From Rhexocercosporidium sp. MPI-PUGE-AT-0058 (lineage: Eukaryota > Ascomycota > Leotiomycetes > Helotiales), in the NCBI GenBank assembly GCA_020746875.1, contig JAGTJL010000019.1, positions 1,240,001-1,304,000 on the forward strand: DNA of 64,000 nt, read 5' to 3'. Below the pieces are notes generated by a model. The model was not told where the DNA came from. It worked only from the letters and a program-made list of their open reading frames with translations, and did not search any database. The position numbers and the translations under genes are program-made. Below are positions 32,520-43,326 of this stretch, piece after piece. Position 1 is the first letter of the stretch. The number at the start of each line of letters is the position of its first letter.

Positions 32520-34893
32520 ATGTTACCCACCTATAATTTCGGAGCCCCCCATCTTACTTCAGCGACAGAAGTGGATGCCTCGTCCCAGGAGCAGGAAATC
32601 AACCCGATGCTCCAAGACAGGCACAGCTCAGACTCAGACTGCAACCAAACCAAATCAGAACCCTACAGCAACAAAAATACCACCCACCAACCTCAAAAAT
32701 TCGATTCCCTACGGAACTGGAAATGGGAACTCCTCAGTCTTGTGGGGATGACGATGTCTTTAGTAGCCATCATACTTTTGTTAAATCATTATGACGGGAA
32801 ACCTTCACCGTTGTGGCCGTATGAGATTACCCTCAATACGCTCGTTTCGATTTTCTCGACGCTGTTGAAAGCGTTGATGATGATGGCTGTTGCGGAATGT
32901 ATGTGGAGATTTTGGATCATGAAGAAGGTATCGTTTGCTGATGAAGAGAGCAGGTATCAGCCAACTGAAATGGATCTGGTTCAAGAGCCCACGGTCGCTT
33001 GCAGACCTCACTACTTTTGAGGAGGCGAGCCGGGGTCCTTGGGGATCTACTCAGTTGCTTTTCACTTTGAGATTTCAGTAAGTGTCTCCTCCAGATTCAA
33101 ACAACTCCCCCATACTCATTCTAGCCAGCCACCTCGCAGCACTTGGTGCGCTGGTAACCATTGTCACCATTGCCGTCGATCCATTCGTACAGCAAGCCAT
33201 GCGATTCTATTCTTGCAGCTACATCGAAACAAATTCCTTAGCATCTATTCCCGTCGCCCACTCCTACGCACCACAACAGGACTTGCTCGCACCACTCGAA
33301 GTAGGGATGGTCGGTGCTATTTACGACGGTCTCCTAAACCTATCCTTCAATGGAAGTACCGTGACATCCAAATGTCCCACCGGAAACTGCACCTTTCCAA
33401 CCAAGTACACCACTTTCGGAATCTGCAGCTCCTGCACTAACCTTGCGTACGACATCCAGAACGAGTTCATGAATGTAAGCTATATTAAGAATGATGTAGC
33501 CGCACCACGTATTATCCTCAACTCGACTCTTCTAGGCTCCAATGACCCCCAAAACATCAACGTTTGGAGCGAGCTCTCCATGATCCAACCACCATTCGAC
33601 GCTAATGTCATGAACCCTCCAACCCTCATAGTAGGTCCAACAAGCCAGTACCCGAACTTCACCAGATTCCCACAGTCCACACCTTATAATGACACCGGCT
33701 TCTACATCGCGGGGTTCACCTCCATTTCATACACGAGAAATAGTAGTTGTACGTCAGACTGGATGGTCGGTGGCGAACGTCGTCCCGAAACCGACTGTGT
33801 CGTACCTGCACGTCTTCCAGGAGCTAGGGAGAAGGTAACGACATGCCAGGCATCTCCGATGGACAGCGACGCTTGCGTCACCATCGACGATTTCGACAGC
33901 ATTATAGCCTCAGCATGTGGTCTCTCTTTTTGTGGCAAGACGTACGAAGGGGTCGTTCGCGACGGTGTCTTTGAGGAGCGACTCGTCGGTGAAAGCAACG
34001 CTACTGAGATAGCCGAGCCCGGATATGATTTTCGACACAACCATCCCCCGTCGAATGTGGTGTACCTAGCTTACGTGCTCTCGCCTTGCTGGCACAACAA
34101 TACCGAGTACAAGAATGTGTACGAGTATCTCGAGTTCAACATGACAGAGGCTCTGTGGAACTACAAGCTCGACAGTAGCGATGCAAGCTTAGCAGAGAGA
34201 CTCGCGTCAGGAAACGGGCCTCTCAACTACACATACATGGAAACAAAAGTGGCTTTAGATCCACAGAAGAAAGGCGTCTTCGACGCTTGTGTCATCAACG
34301 CAACACCACTCGCATATTCCAACCTCGACTTATACTTACGACGTTTCTTGAAGGGAAATGTCACAGGCTTGCATATGGATCGTGGTGCCTCAGATAGCCG
34401 TCCAAACCCGGGGAAGAACTGGGCAGCCACGGCAAATGTGTATACCACCGAATGGCTGAACCCTATGTACGCAAATGGTCTGGCGTCCCAGGAAACCATG
34501 CAGGCACTTTTCAGCCGTCTTGCGGCTTCAATGACCAATCACATGCGTACATCTGACGTGAATGGGACTACCGTCCTCGGCGAGGTAAATGGCGTCCAGA
34601 CCTGTGTTCGTGTGGTATGGCCATGGCTTGCCCTGCCAGCTGCCTTGGTTCTCTCAACCTGTCTGCTGCTTGTGGCAACGATTTTGAAGACTGCTGCCCA
34701 GGCGAATGCAAATGTGTGGAAAAGCAGTCCGCTGGCATATCTGTTCCATGGAATGAAGGAACAGGGTAGGGCGGATGTCAGAGGGAGCTTAATTACGGTC
34801 GATGAGATGGACGAGATTGCTAAGAGGAAAGATGTTGTACTAAGCGAGACGAGCGAAGGATGGCGATTTGTCGCGGAGCCAAGGGGGCACTGA
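32520..34893 (+). CDS. DUF3176 family membrane protein
   Basis: Three exons (32520-32898, 32954-33077, 33129-34893) give 755 residues. The family is fungal and uncharacterised. A polar tail of ~75 residues is followed by paired membrane helices (LLSLVGMTMSLVAIILLL and the S-T-L-L-K-A-L-M-M-M segment). Then comes the family hallmark ISQLKWIWF and FEEASRGPWGS, both completed by splicing, and a third helix at LGALVTIVTIAV ending in DPFVQQ. A large domain of ~450 residues with many N-x-S/T sites and cysteines (CPTGNCTFP, CSSC) must face outside or the lumen. A last helix near residue 660 (WPWLALPAALVLSTCLLLVA) precedes a short cytosolic tail. A cell-surface or secretory-pathway location is likely. 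It follows the sugar cluster, but nothing shows that it belongs to it. Confidence 0.87.
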
Positions 34894-35586
34894 GTTGTTG
34901 AGGTTCTCTAGGAATGAGTGCTGTAAATAAATGGGGCGCGGAGGCACAAATAAAGATACAATAGGATATATTGAACCGTCAACGCAATGATCGAGGTGCC
35001 TCACCAGGAGGTAATAACAAGGCGAGGTGCAGATAAAAACACAGCGCAACCTGCATTCTAAGGCAAGAGCCACAACAGTCCATTGTATGGTAAATCTTTG
35101 ATCCCAGATTCGTTGCGTCTTCCATTATCCAATGAGCAGATCCCCTCCACCATTGCGGCTTCAATTATTTCATGACGGATGTCGCGACGATGGTTGCTGG
35201 GGATTCTAAAGAAATTTTCATTGATCGTAGGGTGAGAAACAGGCTGCATCGTCATGTAGAGGATGTTAGCCTTGGTTTGCAAGTGCTCTGGAAGACCAGA
35301 AAGACCGAGCGCACTACTCTATAGATAGAGGCGGGATTCTTGGGGAGGGGTCTCCATGAGCAAGGTCGAGAAATTGAAGGTTAGAGAGAAGTGGGCTTTA
35401 CCTAACCGCTGACCAGCATGATACATGGACCAACGCGGCACAACCTTTCTTATTCACACTTTCCACTTCCACCATCCATCCTCATTCGCGGTTCTGTTCT
35501 CTTCTCGTCCTTCCTTGATTGTACAGTACCTACATTCAAGACAAACAGCCGCAACATATCCTGGAGCCATCACCTCTTTACTCAAG
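34894..35586. other. Intergenic region
   Basis: 3' flank of the DUF3176 gene and the presumed promoter of the broken nucleotidyltransferase-like gene. I see no gene or clear repeat. Confidence 0.45.
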
Positions 35587-36426
35587 ATGGCAAGCTATTC
35601 ACCAGATGATGTAGACCCTAGCTCCGAGGGGCATGGAACTTTGGAAATCCTGGAAGTCATCAAGATCTTTGAAGCAGCAAGCATTCCCTGCTGCGTCGTG
35701 GGCATTTCGGCTTTGAACTATTATGGTGCATGGAGAAAGAGACGAGTGCGTAAAAGACTTCTCATTCTCACTTATCTCGACGTATATCATATTGATCTGT
35801 GACCTAGGACTGGGAATTTTGTGTGCCAACTGATATGGTCGAGAAAGCCTGTTGGATCTTGAAATCAGCGCCCTATGATAAAGTGTACGAGCAATGCCCC
35901 CACGATGCACCTCCTCAAATACACTCTTTGCTCCACACCTTTCCCAGGTTCAAATTGAAAGGCTACAGTCTCTACTTCGATGTATTTCCATGACACGACT
36001 GTCACTTCGATTGTGAGCCATCGAATTTTGAATGGAGTTTGATGGGTGTCCCTTATCCCTTATCCCAAACTCGCCATCTTCGCCCAGAGTCTTCTGGATA
36101 CTCTTGATTTGGTTGGATTGACTGGTTTAATCGATGGTATGAATCTAACAGAAGATTGGGGAGCTTCGAATCTCGATTTGAGCGGCACGAATGATGTAGC
36201 TTGGGCGCTGGAGAAAAATGAGAAAATCAGAGGATCTGTTCCCCTCACTATGGGATCGTGCTTTTTCGAAGTCGATGAGGGCCCGTTGAAAACGAGAGAC
36301 TTGTGGGAGCAACGGGTGCGGACAAAGCAAAATCGAATCGGTCAGGAATTGTCTCCTGAATATACTACAAGGTTCCGATTTCGCGACGATCAAGATCCCC
36401 GGCTGAGGAAACGGCAATTCGCCTAA
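35587..36426 (+). pseudogene. Broken nucleotidyltransferase-like gene A
   Basis: Exon 1 (35587-35745) and a GTGCGT...CTAG intron (35746-35807) lead to a frame reading DWEFCVPTDMVEKACW. The pattern G-x-S-A-L-x-x-Y-G-A followed by a short basic loop and D-W-E resembles the nucleotide-binding G-S and D-x-D/E of a nucleotidyltransferase fold. The frame then meets TGA at 35991-35993. Protein-like sequence continues past it in the same frame for ~19 codons, up to a 7-bp tandem duplication (CCCTTAT twice, 36050-36063). Beyond the duplication the protein-like frame continues shifted, to 36426. So two independent lesions lie in one gene. From memory such proteins are widespread and uncharacterised in filamentous fungi. 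The gene is most likely dead, or the assembly has two errors. Confidence 0.68.
36050..36063 (+). repeat. 7-bp tandem duplication inside pseudogene A
   Basis: CCCTTAT occurs twice in a row and is followed by CCC. Removing one copy would reconnect the upstream and downstream protein-like frames, so it looks like a small duplication that broke the gene. Confidence 0.75.
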
Positions 36427-36658
36427 ATTTTTGTTTGCATAATAATCAAGAGTCTCTTAGAATTGAAAATTGAGAGGAGAGGGAGCTGCTGAGTAATCAG
36501 GGCTGCGGGCACTTTATCCTTCTCATGTCTCAGTCTGCTCTCTCGATTAAGCGCTTCCATATATACACAGAACAATTCCGGCATTCACAATAGCGGCGTC
36601 GTCCAGGCATCCCACCCAGCCACAGCATGGAACTTACACTCCAGTGCAAGGTCATGCA

Positions 36659-37550
36659 ATGGCAGAGGCGGCTGCTACAGCTAGAATGGGTCATCTTATC
36701 TCAGCTGCCAACTACATCACTGGACTCTTTGAAGCCAATTAAGTTCCATATGCGATGATGGGTGGATTCTCGCTAAATTTGCGGGGAAGTGGGCGAGATA
36801 CCCATGATATCGATCTCGCGATTGGCTGTGATATGCAGCGGCTTATTTCCATTCTCAAGCCCCAAGATCGGTCAGTTGCTGGCGGCAGTTTCACGAAGTT
36901 GTTGCTAATAGTCGCTTCTTAGCATATTGAGACCCCTAGGCCCTGTTTCAGGAGTGATGCGAATATTTGTCCGAGCTGGAGGGAGCATTGATGTGGGACT
37001 ACCAAATCTCCTTGTTGTTGTGGATTTAGTCTTTCGAGGTATGTGCTATTTTCTCAAGTGTGGGCATAAACTTGACCAGTTTCTAGGTGCTCTGGGTGCG
37101 CCTGGTAATCCTCAGACTGCCTCAGAGGTCATCACTTCTCCACCAGCTCTTGGTTCTCGGCCCTACACAGTGCTTAACATTGCTGCAATCATGAACAGTA
37201 AGCTTGGAGCATATTTTGCCCGCAGCTCGGACAAAGACTTTGCGGATATACAATTTCTTCTCACTCGATACCCGCAAGAGATTTGGAGCATACGGGCACA
37301 GTTGAACCAGAATCACCGACAAGCCTTCGTCAATGCATTCGCTTCAACGAATCCTCCACAGGCGAGGCTCAAAGGAGCGAAACAGATTCTTGGAATCGCA
37401 CGATCTGGGCCCCTGGTCATCTGTGTGTTTACATATGTTAAGGATCCAGATACAGGGGCCTTTTTTTGTTGCTCGTTCCTATATTCGTGTTCCTACTTTG
37501 CTTCTATGCGCCGCCCCTTTATTTTTACTCTGATTTTTGTTGTTTGTTAG
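36659..37550 (+). pseudogene. Broken nucleotidyltransferase-like gene B
   Basis: Protein-like frame starting at the ATG at 36659 (the frame is open back to 36551 without an ATG). TAA at 36740-36742 interrupts it just before the most diagnostic part, MMGGFSLNLRGSGRDTHDID, which has the G-G-x-S/A-L, R-x-T/D and D-x-D pattern of AbiEii-like (NTP_transf_5-type) nucleotidyltransferases. Downstream introns (36869-36922 and 37039-37086, approximate ends) join cleanly into FVRAGGSIDVGLPN and a C-terminal helical part ending around 37400-37550. The TAA is the codon made from a Gln codon by a C-to-T change in CpA. No other lesion is obvious. It follows gene A on the same strand, and both are of the same fold class, so this may be a decayed pair. 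The possible role, RNA or protein nucleotidylation, is unknown in fungi. Confidence 0.62.
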
Positions 37551-38565
37551 ATGCTGAGTTTGTGTGTCAATGGCTCACGTTTGTCTCATCATTCATTCAC
37601 TCGGTTGTTGTTACCAGAATCATATCATTAGGTCGCAGTTGCAGTGGAGAAGTTATCTAAAGCAGCGAGACTTTTAAACTCAAAGTAGTTCAAGTACCTA
37701 GGTATCCCGTAGACTCAGGATTAATCTTACCTTTCGCTGGTTTCGTTTTAGTCTTCGAAAGTGAGCAATTACTGCTTTAACCTGAGCTGAGGGAGTATCC
37801 TGAGCATTCTGAGCTTACTCCCGTAGCCGCCTAACCTTATGCTCATTTCAGACGATATTACTTCAAGCTCTTTAGCTTATTAAACATATATAATATAAAG
37901 GCTCTCATATTACGATAGTATTTCTTTGAATCCTCTTTCGCTATTAATAGCACAATTCTAATATTATCCTTTGAATCCTTCGAAGAACGAAATTCGCATT
38001 CTACGGCTAGTGCTACAGCCGGGTTAATACTCTCACTCTTGCCGACTAGGAGGAGATCCGCACTATACTATTATAGATTTATCGCTAGAGTTTAAGCTCT
38101 TAGTCGCGTCGCTTGATGATAAGCTATAATTTACTACCTTCACATATATATAAAGAGATCCTGCGGGTGTGAGCTGATTACGTACAGAAGTGTGATCAGA
38201 CATCACAGTGGCGGCTAGTATTGCACGTGACTATCCTAACAAGTAGCTAGGCAGTCTGGGGAATATAACTAACGTATTCGGCTCTGGATTCTTACTGTTT
38301 GACTGTTTGCAGGTGCGAATTCAATAGAGTAAATGAGACTTGATTGAGGATCTCATAAGGAGAAAACCTCACTATATATACTAATAAAATGACTTTACAG
38401 ATGATTGTAGCAAGAGCCCATACCTGACGATCGGTGAGGTAGCTATCCGACGCTATGGGCGGCAATGGGTAGCAAGCCATATAGTAGAAATTTGTATGTA
38501 ATTTGGTTGTAAGAAGGAACGTAAATGCTTTCATCTGAGCACCAACCAGAAGTCCAACACTTACA
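37551..38565. other. AT-rich intergenic region
   Basis: Roughly 37670-38300 is A+T-rich with many TATA/TTAATA-like stretches and few CpG, as in old RIP-affected repeats. A CTGAG-rich patch at 37779-37820 resembles one at 47076-47165 in reverse orientation. No gene is supported. Confidence 0.5.
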
Positions 38566-40296
38566 CTAACCTTTTGAGTGATTATATTCCTCCCAGAATA
38601 GCTGATAATCAGAAATGAGATCCAAGACGCTACTGCGCAGTTTCAGATAACGAATCGTAGTGGCATAAGTCTTCACCTGCTTACGCCCCCTTCGTAGCCG
38701 ATTAACAACAGTTGTAAGATTGCCATAAGGATGTTGCCCATGCCTCGGCAAATTTGCCCAACAGTGGACCACGTTATGATCCAACTTCACGTCACTGCCC
38801 CAATTGCATGCCCAAGTAATCTTAGGTTCTCCAGCATCGTTGCTGTATCGGAAGAGACAAGCATGCCCTTCGCCACCATTCCATATCTCCATAACCTCAA
38901 GTTTGGGCATGAAAGCAGCCGCCCGGCCTGCAGCCATTAGCAGCTTGTTGATCTTTCCGCGCCCTATCTCTGGATGCAGCAAACGTGATGTTAGAGCCAG
39001 CTTTCGAAGGTTCTCCCAGGGAATTACGTTCGGATTTTGTTCGTTGGTCGGCCAGAGGTTTGCGAAGAAATCTTCAGCATCCACCAGGAAGGCCGCAGAC
39101 AAATTCTCGAGGAAACGGCTAGACTTTGAGAGGGCTCTGCCCAAAGAAGGATTTGCACGCTTGGTGGATCGTTCCGGGTGGAGAAGTTTATTGAAATCCT
39201 CGAATATGTATAGTTCCCGGAGAGTACTCGGTAGGTTCCATGAAATTATACTCTTGTAGTCTGCAATAGTAAGTTAGTCGAAGTGCTGCCGACATGCATT
39301 TGTCTTCTTACGACAACATCTGGCAAGGAATGCGACTTCAACATACCCTTCTCAAAGCATGACTGCTGCTGTGGATTAACATCATGCCATGCTTCGTGAC
39401 GGAACCACCGAAGGCATGTGAACGTCTCACGGAGGAGCTTGCCGAGGGAATGGGCCGCGATTTTTCGATAGAACTGTCGACGGATAAGCAGGCCCGTTAC
39501 AATCTCGACCTTTGGGAACGCCTGGAATAACGCGGAGAATTCAGGAAGGTTAGGGTTGATAGTCAATGTTCCCATTATTCTCTGTTTTGATTCCAAGCTT
39601 ACATCGTCCCGATGGCCGTTAACCCACGAATGATATGGGTCATTCAAGCTGTCAAGTCCAAGTTTGTCGGCTCGTAGCTTGTACGCTTCCCAATGTGTCT
39701 CCAAGTCCTTTTCTTCTTGGTACGGATAGTTGTGCTCGAGATGAAAGTCCCTGAATGCATGCTTAGAGTCGCTCGGGGAACAGGCGCCAAGTTCCAATGT
39801 CAGCCCTTCTTGGCGACGACTCCCGGCGAATCCGGTCCACTTCGATAGGATAACTAACAAATTCCAGATGGCTGTGCTGAAGATATCGTTATTACTATTA
39901 AAGTCAGCGATAGCAGGATTGTGCTAGCAAATGAATAGTGCAGTAATAAACCAAATCAAGGAACAGGCAATGTCTTACTTACTTCCTGATTGTTCCGCAG
40001 TCCTCTTTTGATTTGCAGACTGTGCAGTCGTACTCGTTAAGCCTGACACGAATGAACAGGTGCCCGAGGTAATCTCGTCTTTGCTTGGTACCCATAACTT
40101 GCTCAAGGTCAGATATGCGCTCTTGGTCGAGAACAAGTCGCTGAAAGTTCCTCTGTTCAAAGACCGGTTGCCACTCCCGGCAGACGCTGGCATAGCCGGC
40201 GAGGGCGTACTGTTCGGATTTGAACCTGTAATCCTCTGCTACTATTTCGAGGATCATCGAGCGAATCTCAGCCGGCAATCTCCTCCAGCGCCCCAT
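38566..40296 (-). CDS. F-box-like protein with DUF6546-type C-terminal region
   Basis: Three exons (39983-40296, 39347-39894, 38566-39260) give 518 residues. The first ~45 residues fit a fungal F-box: W-R-R-L-P-A-E-I-R-S-M-I-L-E-I-V, then VCREWQPVFE. F-box proteins select substrates for SCF ubiquitin ligases. The rest has no LRR or WD pattern. The last ~180 residues, with LHPEIGRGKINKLLMAAGRA, MPKLEVMEIWN and ACLFRY, fit, from memory, the DUF6546 region that follows such F-boxes in many filamentous fungi. These genes form large, fast-changing families. The exon joins are clean and the frame is fully open, unlike its pseudogene neighbours. A terminal inverted-repeat element lies about 210 bp upstream of the start and may affect its promoter. 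Confidence 0.75.
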
Positions 40297-40507
40297 TGTG
40301 AAAAAACCTTCAGAAGGATTTCAGGGAGGCTTGAGGGGAAATTGAACTTAAAGATCAAAACCAGAAAAGCAAGGATCAGCGTGTCGGGTTCTTGGTGAGA
40401 AAGAAATCCAAACTTTGAGTGGAAATAGCCAGTTTTAGGAAAGAAATCACATGTTGCGCTTAAACTTTTCTTAGCAGCTTAAACTTTTTTTCCGGGCCAT
40501 GAGCTAA

Positions 40508-40769
40508 CGAGCCTACCGCCCAAAGTCCGTGTTTTTAGCGACCTTTTCAGGCTTCGATACAAACAAGTCATCGAATTCATTATAATACTATTTGACATCC
40601 ACAAACTAATCAGTCTTCAAACTAATACTAATCGTGAGTATTTGGCTTAAGTTGAGTATGCTATAATTGATTTCTTGATTTATAAATAATTAAATCCCGC
40701 TTCAATTTGCTTCAGGCTTGATTTGTTAGCCAGATGTCCTAAAAACACGGACTTTGGGCGGTAGGCTCG
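40508..40769. mobile_element. MITE-like element 1, 262 bp with perfect 31-bp terminal inverted repeats
   Basis: The ends 40508-40538 and 40739-40769 are exact reverse complements over 31 bases, starting CGAGCCTACCGCCCAAAGTC. TAA flanks both sides (40505-40507 and 40770-40772), as a 3-bp target duplication, which suits PIF/Harbinger-type elements (TWA target). The interior has no coding frame. Perfect ends point to a recent insertion. Confidence 0.82.
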
Positions 40770-40777
40770 TAACCTTA

Positions 40778-41045
40778 CGAGCCTGGCACGGATGGTCCGT
40801 GTTTTCAGGCAGCTTTTCAGGCTTCGAAAATACGCGGAATACCAAACTCTCCAATTTCAATGGAGTTTTTTGAATTACTGTTAATCTGTTTGCTTAATTA
40901 ATCAGAACGACAAATAAGAAAAAGTTTAGATACTACATACCAAATTATTTAAAGAAATATTAAAATAATCGCCACAGTTGAAATTTGCTTTAGCGTGTAT
41001 TTGTTAGCGAGAGGGCCCTAAAAACATGGACCATCCCACGATTCG
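40778..41045. mobile_element. MITE-like element 2, about 268 bp, diverged relative of element 1
   Basis: The left end starts CGAGCCTGGCACGGATGGTC and its reverse complement is matched imperfectly by the right end (GGATGGTCCATGTTTTTAG on the minus strand). It shares GTCCGTGTTTT and TTTTCAGGCTTCGA with element 1 and follows it after 8 bp in the same orientation. Flanks are TTA and TTG. It looks older than element 1. Confidence 0.68.
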
Positions 41046-43326
41046 TTGGGTCCATTACCCAAAACAACCTACTTAGAATGCGCGGCCTGGGTCCCGGATT
41101 GTACCACGAGTTATTGCCTAAAACTTGTGACGATAAGTGCACTTAGGAGGTTCTCAGCGAGTTAGGGAATTTAGGGGGGTTAGACGTAACCATTTTTGAC
41201 CTGCCTGACGTACGTTAACGCCATGCGACGCAACGCAACAGGAACCGTGATATCGTCAGAAATCGTCGATTTCCAATAGCGTTTCCCCGAAACATATTAC
41301 TTTTACGGAGAAACAACCGATCCAAAGATCCGCTATAATTATTTATAATTTAAGCTACGACTACTTACTTTCGCGGCTACTGTCTGTTTCCGGTGCCAGA
41401 ACGAGTAACCCAAACTAGAGCAAAAACTTGCTGATTAAGAAGCCAGTGTCTTCTGTCAGACTTCAGGGTTGCATTAAGAATGCCGCCAGCCAAGTGGCGA
41501 AGACGTTTCTTGTCAAAACAACTCATTCCTGCTTTCATGTATTTTCCGGTCGCTCTTGACAGGCTTTTCACCCATGCCGCAAGCTGGGCATGTAAGGTGG
41601 CAGTTTCCCAGGTCCAGATGGTCCTTCTCCGTACTATGAGCAAGTGCAAGTACGACCATGGGCAAGGAACACTACTATCTTAAAGTCCAGTTTTCCTCTC
41701 AAGAAAACATGAAAACGACAATAAAATGCCGCGCCGAAGCCACCGATTGGAGATCGTTGCTGCCCGTCGGCTCGTCGCCGCCGCGCTGCGGCCCGTTTTG
41801 TGCGGCGCCTGCAGCTGCAACAGCGGCTGCAACCAGAGCAGCAGCACCGGCGCCGGGTGGTCCGCCCTCGGGAGGGGGAGGAAGAAGAGGAAGAAGAGGA
41901 GAAGGACGAGGAGGACGATGATGATCTTCCCTGGGGGTGGAGGCATGATGAAGAGGAGGAAGAAGAAGTGGATGGTGGGGCTGGTGAGCCTTTCTTTATC
42001 CCACATGATGCGGAATATCTTTATGAATAAGATTGGTTTTGTAGGTTTTCCTGTCCGCCTGACTTCTACATACAGGGCCGAATCTAATTGACTGTTTTGT
42101 AGTGGACTTGGCTGTTGGAGAAAAGCCAACTATTCTTAACCATAATAGTCAGCTTTGTCCAGCCCTCATGTCTTGTTTCACAAGCAGCTAATAAATACCC
42201 AGGAGCGGCCCAACTTGAGCACACTTACAAAATATTTTTATCCCGTCCTACGACGCCGGCCTCCCGTAGCAGACGGAAGATACCCTCTAAAAAGTCATTG
42301 CCAAAGGGGCTAGCAGGCATCAACCATCAACGAGACAAGATCTGGCGGGGGCACGACTTGCTAGTTTGTCTTTCGCCGGCCTTGCCCTGGTCGGAGGCTG
42401 AATATAAAATAAAGCTATTCCTAACTGTCTCTTTTCGGTCAATTCATCTCAACCCCCCATTGACGGAATTTGAATTAGTACTGGAAGGTGTTGAAGAGTA
42501 TGTTACATGCTGGGTTGCCTGTGACGGAGGGATGAAGGCCGGGACAAGTTGTACTTGGGTTTAAGTATGATAAGCCAAAGTCTGATCTTTGTGTTGCAGT
42601 GACGGGGTAATAGTTATGTAGTAGCGACAGTGAAACTGGGCCCGTGCGGCGCGTATATTTAATTATATAACCGATGCAGTTGAAGTACTGAATCACTACC
42701 GTTTTGCAGTGGTAAGTTCCTCGTGTTCACAGTTGCTGTAAGCCCGGTAGGCTTCAGTATCGTAGCTTACAGTGGAGGCTATAGTACCTGTCTAAAGGCT
42801 ACAGCACAGTTTTCAGCAACGCTAAAGCCTCTATAGCCTGTGGGCCTCGGGCACCTCAAAATCCAACACTTCGATTCGGGTGTGGATGCGAAAGTGATAG
42901 AAAAGAATATTTCTGTTTTTATATCAAAGCGCCAATTTCATGGAGGATCGATGAAGGCTTAAAGAGGGCTTTGGGGGAAAGATTAAGTTTTGTACAGTAC
43001 GTGATGCTACCTCTGCTTTCCACATTTGTCCTTGTTCTGAAGAACCACTCTTTTGCTTGATTGACGGCGATACTGGGCGGATAGGGGGTAGTCTCACCAT
43101 GATATATTTATCTTTCCAGGGAATCTTTACCCTTAACGGAGAAGCTGGTGGCGGAGGTAGAGACTCTAATGACTGGCTGTCGCGCAAAGTTCATCCTGCG
43201 AAACCCTAAGTGTAAACCTGTTCTCCGTGGATACTCCGTGTGCTCCACGGCCCCTATGCGAAGTGTGGGGTAGGGTCCATGTCGATGTCTTGTTACAAGA
43301 CTTGGTCCGGCCATATCCAAGGCTAA
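41046..43326. other. Gene-poor region with purine-rich tract
   Basis: No supportable gene. A strongly purine-rich tract at about 41870-41975 encodes acidic low-complexity residues on the plus strand; it may be the end of a decayed mobile-element gene but no domain is visible. A palindrome-rich stretch with repeated TAGCCT/AGGCTA motifs lies near 42740-42850. Confidence 0.45.
41870..41975 (+). repeat. Purine-rich (GGA/GAA) tract
   Basis: About 100 bases are nearly all G and A on the plus strand, in irregular GGA/GAA/GAAG units. Directly visible low-complexity sequence. Confidence 0.75.

Noticed and set aside
41658..42129. Acidic or glycine-rich proteins encoded by the purine-rich tract
   Set aside because: Composition comes from the GGA/GAA tract itself; frames on both strands are equally open and none has a motif.
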